A stretch of DNA of 64,000 bases from CAVQCT01 sp964371785 (GCA_964371785.1 CAYJOL010000010.1:1-64000), one strand, 5' to 3'; shown: positions 8,650 through 17,569, numbered from the stretch's first letter. Numbers and translations are program-made. The notes: generated by a model from the sequence alone, not told the origin.

Positions 8650-9566
8650 CGCGCTTCCCCACGCTTCCGCCTGCGGAAATATGCGACATTTCCGATGACA
8701 ATGAATGCCATAATGACCACATGGGCGAGCGTCTGCGGACCCATCATCACCAGACCCGGCGTCGGCGTGTCCTTGAAGCGCGGGTGCGTCTGCTTGAGCG
8801 TATATTCGTATTCAGCGGCGCCTTTGACCCCGCCAAGAATGCCTACAATCTGCGCCGGATAATACGGGTACAACTGCGGCGCTGTCACTGCGGCGACGCC
8901 AACCGCAATCGGTACTTTGGCGGGATCCCCGACAAATAGAATCCACTCCTTTGGCCCGGGTTTCCCCCCGCCGAACGCGACTATCAGGTCCAGATCTTTA
9001 CAGGAACGTATCCCGCGGAAGACGGGGATGCTATCCAGAGGCACATTGTTCACGTCGGTGGGGAACATCTTTCTGAAATCACTGACGATCACATTCAATA
9101 CCCCTTCGTTGCCGGCTTTGTACCCGATATTGACGTAATCCACACCGTCTTTCTTTTCGGGAAATTCCGGCAGGATCGAAGTCTCCAACGATTGGGTCAT
9201 GAGCGCCTGGCCGGTGGCCCACAACGACATGAAAATGACAGTCAGCCCTTTGTCGAGCGCGTGGCGGGTGATGGCATTGGCCATCGGTTGCACTTCCGGA
9301 GCCATCGCCGGATCAAAATCATATGAAATCAATATATGCGACCCTGCCGGAAGGCTTTCAATCTTATCGAAGACTGATTTGACGATCGGTGTGGCTTTCT
9401 CGGCGAAAGTGATCGGAAAAAGAACCGGAGCTGCTACCGCCACAAATATGAATAGGAAGATAATTCGGCGGTCCACTTCGCGTCCCTTAATGGAGCGGAT
9501 AAACAACCAGAGCAAGCCGCCAAAGATAATGACAAGGGAGATAATTATACCTGGATTACCCATCAA
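8646..9566 (-). CDS. Module 2 protein C: membrane-anchored soluble-domain protein
   Basis: 306 residues: two N-terminal helices (about 4-22 and 34-54), a soluble domain (about 60-275) and a C-terminal helix (about 280-297) with a basic tail. Conserved with C1 and C3: LPAGSHILISYDFDP, ANAITRHALDKGL, the FPTDVNNVPLDSIPVFRG segment and GGVKGAAEYE. Here DFDP replaces DYDP. It overlaps B2 upstream and D2 downstream by 4 nt each. Unknown function. Confidence 0.85.
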   Translation of the reverse strand: MMGNPGIIISLVIIFGGLLWLFIRSIKGREVDRRIIFLFIFVAVAAPVLFPITFAEKATPIVKSVFDKIESLPAGSHILISYDFDPAMAPEVQPMANAITRHALDKGLTVIFMSLWATGQALMTQSLETSILPEFPEKKDGVDYVNIGYKAGNEGVLNVIVSDFRKMFPTDVNNVPLDSIPVFRGIRSCKDLDLIVAFGGGKPGPKEWILFVGDPAKVPIAVGVAAVTAPQLYPYYPAQIVGILGGVKGAAEYEYTLKQTHPRFKDTPTPGLVMMGPQTLAHVVIMAFIVIGNVAYFRRRKRGEAR

Positions 9567-10234
9567 TCCCCTCCCAGGTAAGTGCGTTCAACCCCGAGAA
9601 TCAGCCGAAGCGACATCGATACCACGCCCAGACCGATACCGATCATGATGGCTCGCTGACCGGCGAGATTGGGGGAATTCATAATCCAGATGGCCACATT
9701 TGGAATTTGGAGTAGCGAAAATGAATCCGGAACCCACGCTGTCAAAAATGTACCAAAGGGTGTCCGCCCGAGCAGTATGATGAACGCGGCAATCAGGAGG
9801 ATCGTTGCCTCGCGGTTTTTCGCCCGAAAAGCACGATACGATGCCGATGCCACAAAAAACGCCAGCAGCGCGTACATGGTAGACTGTAACGGATTGAGCA
9901 CATAATTGAACATCGTCTGGAACCATGCCCCCTCCGTAGTCACCGAGGCCGCAATTCCTCCGGGATTGCCGAGCTTAAGCAGGCCAAGCGTCAACATGAG
10001 GGCAAACCCGAACAATGTGACAATCGAATACGCCCAGTCTTCTTTCCTGCGGCGGAGCTTCATTAGGTGCACCCGGACCAGATTACCACCGCCGAGGAAA
10101 AAGGCAAATACCGCAATGATGTCAAAAAACAACGTGAAATTCTCACCGAGGCTTTCCATAGGCGGGAGAAAAACCGAGATAATCAGTAGAACACCGACAA
10201 AGAATGTAATGAGCAGCGGTATCTGTCTTTTCAT
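9563..10234 (-). CDS. Module 2 protein B: polytopic membrane protein
   Basis: 223 residues with about six helices. It keeps the family signatures AFFVASASYRAFRAKN and NLAGQRAIMIGIGLGV, and ends in ILGVERTYLGGD. Close in length and layout to B1 (216 residues) and shorter than B3. It starts 3 nt after protein A2 and overlaps C2 by 4 nt. Unknown function. Confidence 0.85.
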   Translation of the reverse strand: MKRQIPLLITFFVGVLLIISVFLPPMESLGENFTLFFDIIAVFAFFLGGGNLVRVHLMKLRRRKEDWAYSIVTLFGFALMLTLGLLKLGNPGGIAASVTTEGAWFQTMFNYVLNPLQSTMYALLAFFVASASYRAFRAKNREATILLIAAFIILLGRTPFGTFLTAWVPDSFSLLQIPNVAIWIMNSPNLAGQRAIMIGIGLGVVSMSLRLILGVERTYLGGD

Positions 10235-10237
10235 AAG

Positions 10238-11458
10238 CTACTGCGTCGAGAAAATGTCATTTAGTGTCGTGGCAATCCACTGCATAAACTGCACATGCCA
10301 GGCGGCGGCCACCGTCACAGCAATGACTCCAACCACGACAACCACCATGGCGAGCGCTTTTCCCACATCCTGCCCTTTGAGCGAGCCAAGTTGTTTCGGT
10401 TCACCCGAAAGGTATGCTGAAGCGGCGAATAATTCTTCTCCGATGAGAGTAAAGTCACAAGCGGCGACAAAGAACGGCAACTGTGCGGGAAGCGCCGTGC
10501 CTGCGATTTGAATGGCACCAACATGATTACCGGTTTCCGCAAGAATGAGCGATTCGGCAAAAAAAGCGCCGAGCAGGAATACTGTCGCCGGCTTTTCGCG
10601 AACCATGATACCGTCGACCGCCGCGACATAGCCGAACTGCTCGTCCGTGATGTAAGTAACCATATCGTCGCTGTAGACATCCGGGCGGCCGGCTGCCTGA
10701 TACGATGCTTTGATCGTTTCACGACCGGCCGTCATCACCAGCGAACGCGACACGGGCATAAAAATCTTGGTGTCATAGTCAGCCACCACCCGGGAGACTC
10801 TTCCGAGAATAGTCAGGCCGGCCAACGTCTGGACATCGTCCATGTCCTGAATGCCCGGGATGAATAAGATCGGCCGACCCATTTCCGTGGCGCGACCGAC
10901 CGCCTCGTCGACCGCCTCCAGTCCTGCAATTTTGCGCACAAACAGCTTTCTGCCGCGCCTGGCCGTCTCGATGAAATAAATGACCGATCCACCAACAATA
11001 AGAGCGATGAGGAACAGATACTTCTTATCGAAGTCTATCCACTCGACACCCGGGACCAGCGCTTGAGTGTGGACCGATTCTACGGAGTAATTTTTTGATT
11101 CAGCAGTGACATAGTAACTATAGGTAGAATCCGGGGACAACCCTTCGTCCTCGAATGAATTCGTTCCGGGCAGAAGCTTTGCCGCTACAACCGCAGCGCG
11201 GTTATCGACAATACGATAAACGGTGTATGATGCGACCTTGCCATTAAGCGGCTGGTCATCGATCGATGGTACCCAGGAGAGGTCGATCTTTTCGCCGTTG
11301 TCATATTTGTAGTCAGTGGCTATGAGGGAAGTAACAGGGGAAATCTTGACGATGACGCTGTCAGCGAATTGTGCAACCGAATCGACGGGGGCAGATTCTG
11401 CCTGTCCCGAAACAGATGCTGCCAGAAGCAGTAGCGCTGTCGCTAACAAAAGTCTCAT
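10238..11458 (-). CDS. Module 2 protein A: FnIII / membrane-anchored conserved-domain protein
   Basis: 406 residues. Signal peptide (1-19, ending VSGQ), FnIII-like domain (about 40-140, with YTVYRIVDN and YSYYVTAESK), a helix (about 148-166), then the conserved soluble domain with GRATEMGRPILF, TILGRVSRV, AGRPD, FFAESLILAETG, ACDFTLIGEELF and SLKGQD, and a final helix pair (about 375-400). It is closer to A1 than to A3. The start has little Shine-Dalgarno signal and lies 51 nt after the end of D1, where a secondary promoter could sit, though I see no convincing one. Confidence 0.85.
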   Translation of the reverse strand: MRLLLATALLLLAASVSGQAESAPVDSVAQFADSVIVKISPVTSLIATDYKYDNGEKIDLSWVPSIDDQPLNGKVASYTVYRIVDNRAAVVAAKLLPGTNSFEDEGLSPDSTYSYYVTAESKNYSVESVHTQALVPGVEWIDFDKKYLFLIALIVGGSVIYFIETARRGRKLFVRKIAGLEAVDEAVGRATEMGRPILFIPGIQDMDDVQTLAGLTILGRVSRVVADYDTKIFMPVSRSLVMTAGRETIKASYQAAGRPDVYSDDMVTYITDEQFGYVAAVDGIMVREKPATVFLLGAFFAESLILAETGNHVGAIQIAGTALPAQLPFFVAACDFTLIGEELFAASAYLSGEPKQLGSLKGQDVGKALAMVVVVVGVIAVTVAAAWHVQFMQWIATTLNDIFSTQ

Positions 11459-11509
11459 TTATGTCATTACTTGCTGCGGCACACGTATGATTCTCTCAGA
11501 CGTGCAGTG

Positions 11510-12178
11510 TTAACGTATCATTCCCAGCCAGTCAGAGAACAAGAAGTCGATACGCCCGATAAGCAGTGACATACGGCTCATCACGGTATATCCGAACGAG
11601 GCGCCGAAAGTGATCATCAAAAAGAAGATGCCGACTTTCGCTCCCGCCCCGAACGCTCCTTTGTGCTCCTTCGAGAAGAAAAAATAAATCAGTCCGGTGA
11701 ACGTTCCAGCCGCCACCACGACATTGCCGATAATGTCATAAGCGGAGGCGCCAAAGTTGGCACCGAACAGCGGCATGACGGTGCTTTCAACCTGCACCAT
11801 AATATTCGAGGAGAAGTAGTTTATCAGATAGAACCCTGCGGTTGAACCTACAATGAAAGACAGCGGCCAGCGAGAGATCCAGCCTATTTTCGGGATCAGA
11901 CGCATCAGCATCAGCACACCCAGGGCCGCGCCGACGATAAGCCAGTAATCCGGTTTAAGGGTGTTCACGTTTCCCGCGGCGTCATGATTCACGTGCGGAA
12001 ATACACCGACCCAGAATTTGCCGTATATATTGTCCCAAAATAGGGTAACAAACCAGTATCCGGCCGATATACCGACGAAAATCGACTCACAGACTTTGTA
12101 CCATGCGTTGTCCTTGTAGAGGAATGACACAATGCCCAGCGTCAGAAATGCGGCTATCCACAAAGCTAAATGTTCCAT
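11510..12178 (-). CDS. Module 1 protein D: polytopic membrane protein
   Basis: 222 residues from the ATG at 12178 (protein start MEHLALWIAAF), chosen because AGGAGA lies just upstream; a longer open frame to 12349 runs inside the upstream gene, is Arg/Ser-rich and is rejected. About six helices. Conserved: FLYKDNAWYKVCES (variant of the KDNPFYKFAEH motif), GWISRWPLSF, YFFFSKEHKGAFG and FGASFGYTVMSRMSLLIGRI. It is 19 nt downstream of C1. Unknown function. Confidence 0.85.
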   Translation of the reverse strand: MEHLALWIAAFLTLGIVSFLYKDNAWYKVCESIFVGISAGYWFVTLFWDNIYGKFWVGVFPHVNHDAAGNVNTLKPDYWLIVGAALGVLMLMRLIPKIGWISRWPLSFIVGSTAGFYLINYFSSNIMVQVESTVMPLFGANFGASAYDIIGNVVVAAGTFTGLIYFFFSKEHKGAFGAGAKVGIFFLMITFGASFGYTVMSRMSLLIGRIDFLFSDWLGMIR

Positions 12179-12197
12179 CAGGCTGTTCCTTCTCCTC

Positions 12198-13199
12198 TTA
12201 CAACTTCTTCTGGCGGCCCGTGCTGAAGTATGCAACGTTGCCGATAATGATGAACGCAATAACGACCATGTGAGCGAACGATTGCGACAGCATGAATTTC
12301 GTTCCCTTGCCCGGCTGCTTAATCGCGGCTTCGAACTCAGCCGCGCCACTCATTCCGCCGAGCAGTCCCTTGACCTGACCCGACCTGAGGTACGGATATA
12401 CCTGCGGGGCCTGAACCGCCGTGTTGCCGGCCGCCATCTTCAGACCGTACCGATCCACTGCGACCTGCACCCATTCAATGGTTCCGGGATAACCCGCCGA
12501 GAGGTTAAAGGAGAAATCTATGTTCGAGAAATTCCTGACATTTCGAACGAGCGGAAGATCCGCGTAGGAATTACCGAGATAATCTTTAGCAAACATGGAG
12601 CTGATATCGGACCCCATCCGCTGGATGACGAATTCGTTACCCGTCTGAAATCCGAGGTTGACGTAGTCTTCTCCGTACTTCAGGTTCTTCGCCGCAATGA
12701 CAGAATCAGTGAGCACCTGCGCCACGGCCATCTGGGCCTGCTGCGGCCCCTGCGGCCACAATCCCATGATGATTACTTTCAGATCATGTTCGAAACAGTA
12801 GCGGATGACCGATATGGCCATCGGCTGAAGTTCCGGGGCCGACGGCGGGTCATAGTCGAACGATATGAGAACTTTCGAACCGGCCGGCAGCGCTTTCAGA
12901 TTATCGTACGCTTCTATCACTTCCGGGGAGATTTTTATTTTTTGCGTCAGGCTCATGAACAACGGCAGGGAGACCGCGATACCGATGTAAAGAAAGACAA
13001 TACGGCGCTCCACCGCGTGTCCTTTCAGCGTACGGATCAGTATCCATATCAACGACGCCGCGATCAGCAATATCGCCACGATCGAAAGCGGACCGGATAG
13101 CTGATGCGGGCGCCACCCGCTCACCTTACCAATGTAAAAAACGAGGGCAAAGATCGTAATAAACGCCACCACGATTAACTCTTTTGTGCGGGTACTCAT
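12198..13199 (-). CDS. Module 1 protein C: membrane-anchored soluble-domain protein
   Basis: 333 residues, the longest C protein: three N-terminal helices (about 8-26, 36-57, 69-87), a soluble domain (about 90-305), and a C-terminal helix (about 308-325). Conserved: LPAGSKVLISFDYDPPSAPE, a KVIIMGLWPQGPQQAQ helix, GEDYVNLGFQTGNE, and GGMSGAAEFE before the last helix. Tightly coupled: 2 nt after B1. Unknown function. Confidence 0.85.
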   Translation of the reverse strand: MSTRTKELIVVAFITIFALVFYIGKVSGWRPHQLSGPLSIVAILLIAASLIWILIRTLKGHAVERRIVFLYIGIAVSLPLFMSLTQKIKISPEVIEAYDNLKALPAGSKVLISFDYDPPSAPELQPMAISVIRYCFEHDLKVIIMGLWPQGPQQAQMAVAQVLTDSVIAAKNLKYGEDYVNLGFQTGNEFVIQRMGSDISSMFAKDYLGNSYADLPLVRNVRNFSNIDFSFNLSAGYPGTIEWVQVAVDRYGLKMAAGNTAVQAPQVYPYLRSGQVKGLLGGMSGAAEFEAAIKQPGKGTKFMLSQSFAHMVVIAFIIIGNVAYFSTGRQKKL

Positions 13200-13201
13200 G
13201 C

Positions 13202-13852
13202 TCAGTCTTTCCCTCCCAGATGCGAGCGTTCAATGCCGAGGATGATTCTCAGCGAGGTAGACACGATACCGAGTGCGATGCCTATCATGATGGCGCGCTG
13301 GCCGGCCGTGTTCGGGAAATTCATGATCCAGGTCGCCAGGTCAGATAACTGCCAGTGAGGAGGCATGAATCCGGAAATAATATCGCCTACCGGCACCCGG
13401 CCGAGCATGACGAAGAACGCGGCGAGCAGCAACAAAGTAGCCTCGAAATTCCTCGCCCTGAACGCTCGATAGGACGCCGAAGCCACAAAGAACGCCAGGA
13501 TAGCGAACATGGTCGACGAGAGCGGCGTATAAACGAACTGGTACAGCCAGTCAAACATCGTCCCCTGATCGCGGAAACCCTGACCGCCGGCAAATCCTAC
13601 TATGCAAATAAGGAGAAACGAGACTATGATGATAACCGCGTGACCCCAGTCACTTTTCTTCCTTATGATCTTCTGGGCCGAAATCTTCAACAGGTTCAGA
13701 GCTCCAAGCCAGATGGCGAATGCGGCGATAATCGAAAACCAGTCCGAAAACCACGAGTTCATGCGATTGAACGGAGCGTGGGGAATGAAATACTGGATAA
13801 CGAAAACGACGCCGACAATCCCGGTAATTAGTAAGGGTATTTCTCTGCGCAT
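13202..13852 (-). CDS. Module 1 protein B: polytopic membrane protein
   Basis: 216 residues, about six helices. N-terminus MRREIPLLITG is very like B2 (MKRQIPLLIT) and B3. Signatures AFFVASASYRAFRARN and NTAGQRAIMIGIALGI, ending in ILGIERSHLGG. Starts 1 nt after the A1 stop codon. Unknown function. Confidence 0.85.
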   Translation of the reverse strand: MRREIPLLITGIVGVVFVIQYFIPHAPFNRMNSWFSDWFSIIAAFAIWLGALNLLKISAQKIIRKKSDWGHAVIIIVSFLLICIVGFAGGQGFRDQGTMFDWLYQFVYTPLSSTMFAILAFFVASASYRAFRARNFEATLLLLAAFFVMLGRVPVGDIISGFMPPHWQLSDLATWIMNFPNTAGQRAIMIGIALGIVSTSLRIILGIERSHLGGKD

Positions 13853-13853
13853 A

Positions 13854-15125
13854 TTAGCCGATCACCTTAAACAATGAGGAAAAATTCCAGATTCCGAATG
13901 TCTCGAGAATGATGCCGATGACAATCGCGACAAGGATGACCCCCTTGCCGATATCCTGTCCTTTAAGTGAGCCAAGCAGTTTCGGTTCACGGGAAAGATA
14001 GGCGGAGGCCGCGAAGAGCTCTTCGCCGATAAGCGTGTAGTCGCAGGCGGCGACAAAGAACGGCAGCTGCGAAGGCATACCGGTTCCGGCAATCTGAATC
14101 GCGCCGATCGAGTTGCCCGTTTCGGCCAGAATCAGTGATTCGGCATAAAACGCACCCATGAAGAAGATGGTTGCCGGTTTCTCGCGCACCACCATGCCAT
14201 CGATACCCGCGGCATAACCAAACTGGTCATCGGTCAGGTAATGCACCTGATCCTCGTGGAAGGCATCCGGTCGCCCCGCCTTGGAATATGCTTCCTTGAC
14301 GATTTCTTTCGCGGTCACCAGGACCAGCGAACGAGAGACGGGAACTTCAAGCCATGTCTCATATTGAGCCGCAAGTTCCGCCACCCGGCCCAGAATGGTA
14401 ACACCGGCAATCGTCTGGACATTATCCATGTCCTGCGTACCGGGTATATAAAAAATCTTCTTGCCCATCTCGGTGGCCCGGCCGACCGCTTCGTCAACTG
14501 CCTCAAGACCGGCGATCTTGCGGATAAACAGTTTCTTGCCTGCTTTGGCCTGATTGATATAATAAATGATGAAAATACACAGCAGAACTACGCCGACAAA
14601 CACGTTTCTCCGACGGAAGTCAAACCACTGAGCCGACGACTGTACCGGACCGGCGACAGCGGATTCACCCAGCACTTCCCATTCGACGACACCATCGGTC
14701 ATCTTACGATTGACGGCCGCTACCTTATAGAAGTAAGTGCTGTCATCGTTGGTGTTGCCGTCGGACACGTTCGTGGAACCGGCGGTGACATCACCAATCT
14801 CTTTGAAACTCCCCGGCTGGTTGTTGATACTCTGAGCGCGGTAAATCTGGTATGCCTGAACCTTGCCGCCGGGATGGTCATCCGGGGACAGCTTCCAGCT
14901 GATATCGATACTTCCACCCGCATCATCCGGAATATCCTTAACTATCACCTCAGACGGCGGAGCCGGCTGACGTTCAGCCTTCAGCGAATCCGGCAGTATA
15001 AGCGAGTCAGATGCTGTTTGGGCGTAAACAGGTGAATAGCTTAGGGATAGTAGAATTACGGAAAGGAGGGTAAGGATAAGACAGCGGGCAAATCTCTGTG
15101 AGCAGTTGAGAGGGACAACTTTCAA
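13854..15125 (-). CDS. Module 1 protein A: FnIII / membrane-anchored conserved-domain protein
   Basis: 423 residues; first gene of the operon. Signal peptide (1-36, ending PVYAQ), FnIII-like domain (about 54-160), helix (about 174-192), conserved soluble domain (about 197-395) with GLEAVDEAVGRATEMGKKI, TILGRVAEL, AGRPD, FYAESLILAETG, ACDYTLIGEELFAASAYL and SLKGQDIGKG, then a C-terminal helix. The start codon is TTG at 15125, with AAGGA 8 nt upstream; no in-frame ATG exists before the signal peptide. The topology puts the FnIII domain outside the inner membrane and the conserved domain inside. Function unknown; resembles DUF6754 proteins. Confidence 0.85.
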   Translation of the reverse strand: MKVVPLNCSQRFARCLILTLLSVILLSLSYSPVYAQTASDSLILPDSLKAERQPAPPSEVIVKDIPDDAGGSIDISWKLSPDDHPGGKVQAYQIYRAQSINNQPGSFKEIGDVTAGSTNVSDGNTNDDSTYFYKVAAVNRKMTDGVVEWEVLGESAVAGPVQSSAQWFDFRRRNVFVGVVLLCIFIIYYINQAKAGKKLFIRKIAGLEAVDEAVGRATEMGKKIFYIPGTQDMDNVQTIAGVTILGRVAELAAQYETWLEVPVSRSLVLVTAKEIVKEAYSKAGRPDAFHEDQVHYLTDDQFGYAAGIDGMVVREKPATIFFMGAFYAESLILAETGNSIGAIQIAGTGMPSQLPFFVAACDYTLIGEELFAASAYLSREPKLLGSLKGQDIGKGVILVAIVIGIILETFGIWNFSSLFKVIG

Positions 15126-15267
15126 TGTGCTAATCCTTATCTTCGAAGTCGGTCAGTAATCTCTTGGCGTTGTCTATTGACGAAATAGCAGTGCGAAATG
15201 TCCAACGCGAACTGCCGAAAACGCCAATCATGCTCCGAACACGTCTCTTACCACTGAATAAAGAGCC

Positions 15268-15296
15268 AATCTATTGACACCCAACAGACAAGTCAA
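15268..15296 (-). promoter_or_regulatory. Candidate promoter of the three-module operon
   Basis: Minus strand: TTGACT (15296-15291), exactly 17 nt, TAGATT (15273-15268). The expected transcript start is about 135 nt before the TTG start of the first A gene. Confidence 0.55.
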
Positions 15297-15727
15297 GCGA
15301 AAAAACGACGGCCCCGATTTATTTGATTATCTTACAATGCGTTACAAGAGGGCTCAAAATCGGATCATCCGATCCGGGTATGTTAAGGGGAAGTTCGATA
15401 TGGGCAGATGGGGCGATGATTTGACGATTCGCTAGCTGCCCCACAGCTCTGCTGTAGGAAAAATACGGTCAAGCACCCGATCACAATTATCATTCGTCCT
15501 CCTCGACTAGGCAGCGCAGCGGCCTTTGTCGGCACTTCTGCGCGGCGCACCCTTCCCAGGGTAAGCGATCGGGCACCCGGCCGGTTAAATATGCTTTGTC
15601 AATATGTGCTTGACAAGGACCAATCTCTGGCGATAATGTAGATGTATAAAAGATGGAAAAGGTCCCGCCCTGATGACAAGTCGCCAAGGGTGACTTCCCC
15701 TCGGATAGTCAGGGCGGTCATCTGTAC
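15297..15727. other. Non-coding region with repeat fragments
   Basis: Together with the leader of the module operon, about 600 nt lie without a credible gene. It holds an AT-rich stretch, a small palindrome near 15360-15378 (CGGATCATCCGATCCG), the repeat copy at 15437-15451, and GC-rich sequence near 15540-15590 with GGGCACCC. The 65-codon frame at 15490-15687 has no ribosome site or recognisable product. Confidence 0.55.
15437..15451 (+). repeat. Left copy of a 15-bp direct repeat flanking the TIR/DUF3800 islet
   Basis: TGCCCCACAGCTCTG, identical to 17945-17959 in the same orientation, 2.5 kb away. It may be a remnant of a dispersed repeat family or an insertion footprint. Confidence 0.5.
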
Positions 15728-16390
15728 TTAGTAGAACATTGTCGCCCCAGCTTCAAAAACGTCAAATTCGCTCTGCACGCAACACCGAATCAAATTGTAG
15801 CTTCGCAAGTCACTGCGCTCCCACTTTCTAAAGATTGCCCAGCCCAGATAGTCTACGGCCTGCAAATTAAGCTCCGATTTGGATGCATAATGCTGAATCG
15901 TATATGAGTTCCCATGTTCTTTGGCCCAAGTTGACAAGTTATGCTTAATCGCCTTCTCAATCGTGAGGCGTCTTTGCTTAACTGGTATAGTATCCGTTAC
16001 CATGAACATCGAATTGAACGCCCGACGTTGTCCCTCCAACACGTACTTCATAAGGATATCGAAGACCTTCTGGTAGAAGCGTCCAAGATCGTGTTGCAAT
16101 GTCGGGTTCGTCTTCCGTTTTTCGACAATAATTGAGTCGACGCGAAAATGACCGAGACAGTTCCCAAGAATCCCAAATACACTGTTCCTCACCGACTGGT
16201 TATCCTCGGTGGCGTGGAAATATTCTACCTCGACTCCCTGCTCCCACAGGTCGTGCTTTAGATCAACAAAAGGTATCAGGGGAGGGAACGGTCTTACCTG
16301 AGAGAGTGCCGTCATGATGAAGAACTTGCTCCCCTTGTTCGAGAAAGTCAAGTCACCAGATTCATCCAAGAATATATATAGCTTCGACAC
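15728..16390 (-). CDS. DUF3800 domain protein (putative RNase H-like)
   Basis: 220 residues. The N-terminal FLDESGDLTF (D9, E10, D13) and the C-terminal LNLQAVDYLGWAIFRKWE, with its conserved Asp and Trp, are the hallmarks of DUF3800, a family with an RNase H-like fold often found in phage, toxin or defence contexts. The length fits the family. It lies 23 nt downstream of the TIR-like gene on the same strand, so the two are probably one operon. Its exact substrate is unknown; nuclease activity is inferred from the fold and acidic residues. Confidence 0.85.
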   Translation of the reverse strand: MSKLYIFLDESGDLTFSNKGSKFFIMTALSQVRPFPPLIPFVDLKHDLWEQGVEVEYFHATEDNQSVRNSVFGILGNCLGHFRVDSIIVEKRKTNPTLQHDLGRFYQKVFDILMKYVLEGQRRAFNSMFMVTDTIPVKQRRLTIEKAIKHNLSTWAKEHGNSYTIQHYASKSELNLQAVDYLGWAIFRKWERSDLRSYNLIRCCVQSEFDVFEAGATMFY

Positions 16391-16413
16391 AGGCTGTCAC
16401 CTTCCGGATAACC

Positions 16414-17532
16414 TCATTTGAACTCGTTGAACGCCGCCAGAAGTTTCATCGTGGCGTCGACATCAAGCTTACTTCCTTCGTACTCACATCTCTGTAAACC
16501 CTGTAAATTGGACGGTACGTGTATCCCCTTCTCAACGAGAAGGATGAAGTTGTGATCATAGAGTGCCATTGCTGCGCCTATTTCAATTAGCACATTTTCA
16601 TTCAGTCTATGTACAGGATTGCTCTGTGAATCTAGGAGCGTCTCCTCGGAGCACAAGTGCAGGATGCCAGCAGTGCACTTACGCATATCCCTCACCACCT
16701 TGTCGGGGACGGAAACCGCTATCGTCTCATGCTCCACTGCCACGACCGGCTCAAACCTACCAAACACGAGCAGCTTCTTGAGTTGCTCCACGATTTCGGT
16801 ATTTTTGCCGTGCGCTATGAAAACGTTGTTGTTCTTGGGAGTAGACACTTTTGGTGCCGGTGGGATGACTTGACCATGAGTGTGCGGAGTTCCATTGTCA
16901 CCATCGCCGCTTCCCAAATCGGTGGTGCCACCTTGACCCGAATCCGAGAAGGCGGCTGTCTGTGCTGTCCTATCCAGAGCCACAAATAGGCCGGTCTTTG
17001 TTTCAATAATGGACCTAACGAAGTTCCCGTTCTCCTTTATAACGGAGAGACACTCTTCTGCGCGCTCCGAGGGAACGCCCATGTCGATCAATACGTTCTT
17101 TGCGATTTTGTCTTGAGGGAATTTTGACTTGTCGTACTTCTCAAAGAACTCTCGCGGTATTCTCGGCTTAAGAGAGGCTTCGACTTTGGCAGCGGCATCA
17201 TCTCCCTCACTGGTGGGTAAAACGATTCGCTTGCCCAAATCTGTCAGAGATATCTCGCTCGCACCGTATCCGCCGGATGTGATGCCGTAGGCGATTGACG
17301 CGCCGCACAAGAATTGCCACGTTGAACTTGTTGGTGAAAGGTCTATAGCTATCGCCAGTTGGTGAGGAGCAGCTGATTTGCCCCCGAAGTTGTCTCGAAG
17401 TGACTCTGCGAGGCGGACAGCCTTCCGCAGGGAAACTCGTGGAACATCAGACTGTGAAATTCGGGCCCGTTTCCCATTTTTGCGGACCAGTTCTCCCGCA
17501 TCCTTTGATTCTGAATTCTTACGCTTGGCCAT
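16414..17532 (-). CDS. TIR-like (CAP12/PF10137 type) protein with N-terminal helical domain
   Basis: 372 residues. The C-terminal domain (about 235-372) begins NNVFIAHGKN (residues 235-244) and contains NENVLIEIGAAMALY with the candidate catalytic Glu at 317, then FILLVEKG; this is the pattern of the predicted nucleotide-binding TIR-like family (COG4271/PF10137), whose members can degrade NAD in antiphage systems. The N-terminal part (about 33-180) includes a winged-helix-like run ending in LTDLGKRIVLPT, joined by a Gly/Ser/Pro linker (195-232). GGAGG sits just upstream of the ATG. A defence role with the adjacent DUF3800 protein is inference. Confidence 0.82.
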   Translation of the reverse strand: MAKRKNSESKDAGELVRKNGKRARISQSDVPRVSLRKAVRLAESLRDNFGGKSAAPHQLAIAIDLSPTSSTWQFLCGASIAYGITSGGYGASEISLTDLGKRIVLPTSEGDDAAAKVEASLKPRIPREFFEKYDKSKFPQDKIAKNVLIDMGVPSERAEECLSVIKENGNFVRSIIETKTGLFVALDRTAQTAAFSDSGQGGTTDLGSGDGDNGTPHTHGQVIPPAPKVSTPKNNNVFIAHGKNTEIVEQLKKLLVFGRFEPVVAVEHETIAVSVPDKVVRDMRKCTAGILHLCSEETLLDSQSNPVHRLNENVLIEIGAAMALYDHNFILLVEKGIHVPSNLQGLQRCEYEGSKLDVDATMKLLAAFNEFK

Positions 17533-17569
17533 GAGACCTCCTATTTATTAATCATTTTCACTACTGGCG

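Noticed and set aside
12179..12349. N-terminal extension of the module 1 D gene
   Set aside because: Lies within the upstream C gene, is Arg/Ser-rich, and the other D proteins start at the shorter position with a good ribosome site.
12132..13100. 322-codon plus-strand open frame
   Set aside because: Antisense to the module C and D genes, rich in Arg/His, without domain or ribosome site.
15490..15687. 65-codon minus-strand open frame
   Set aside because: No ribosome site, no family likeness, repeat-like composition.
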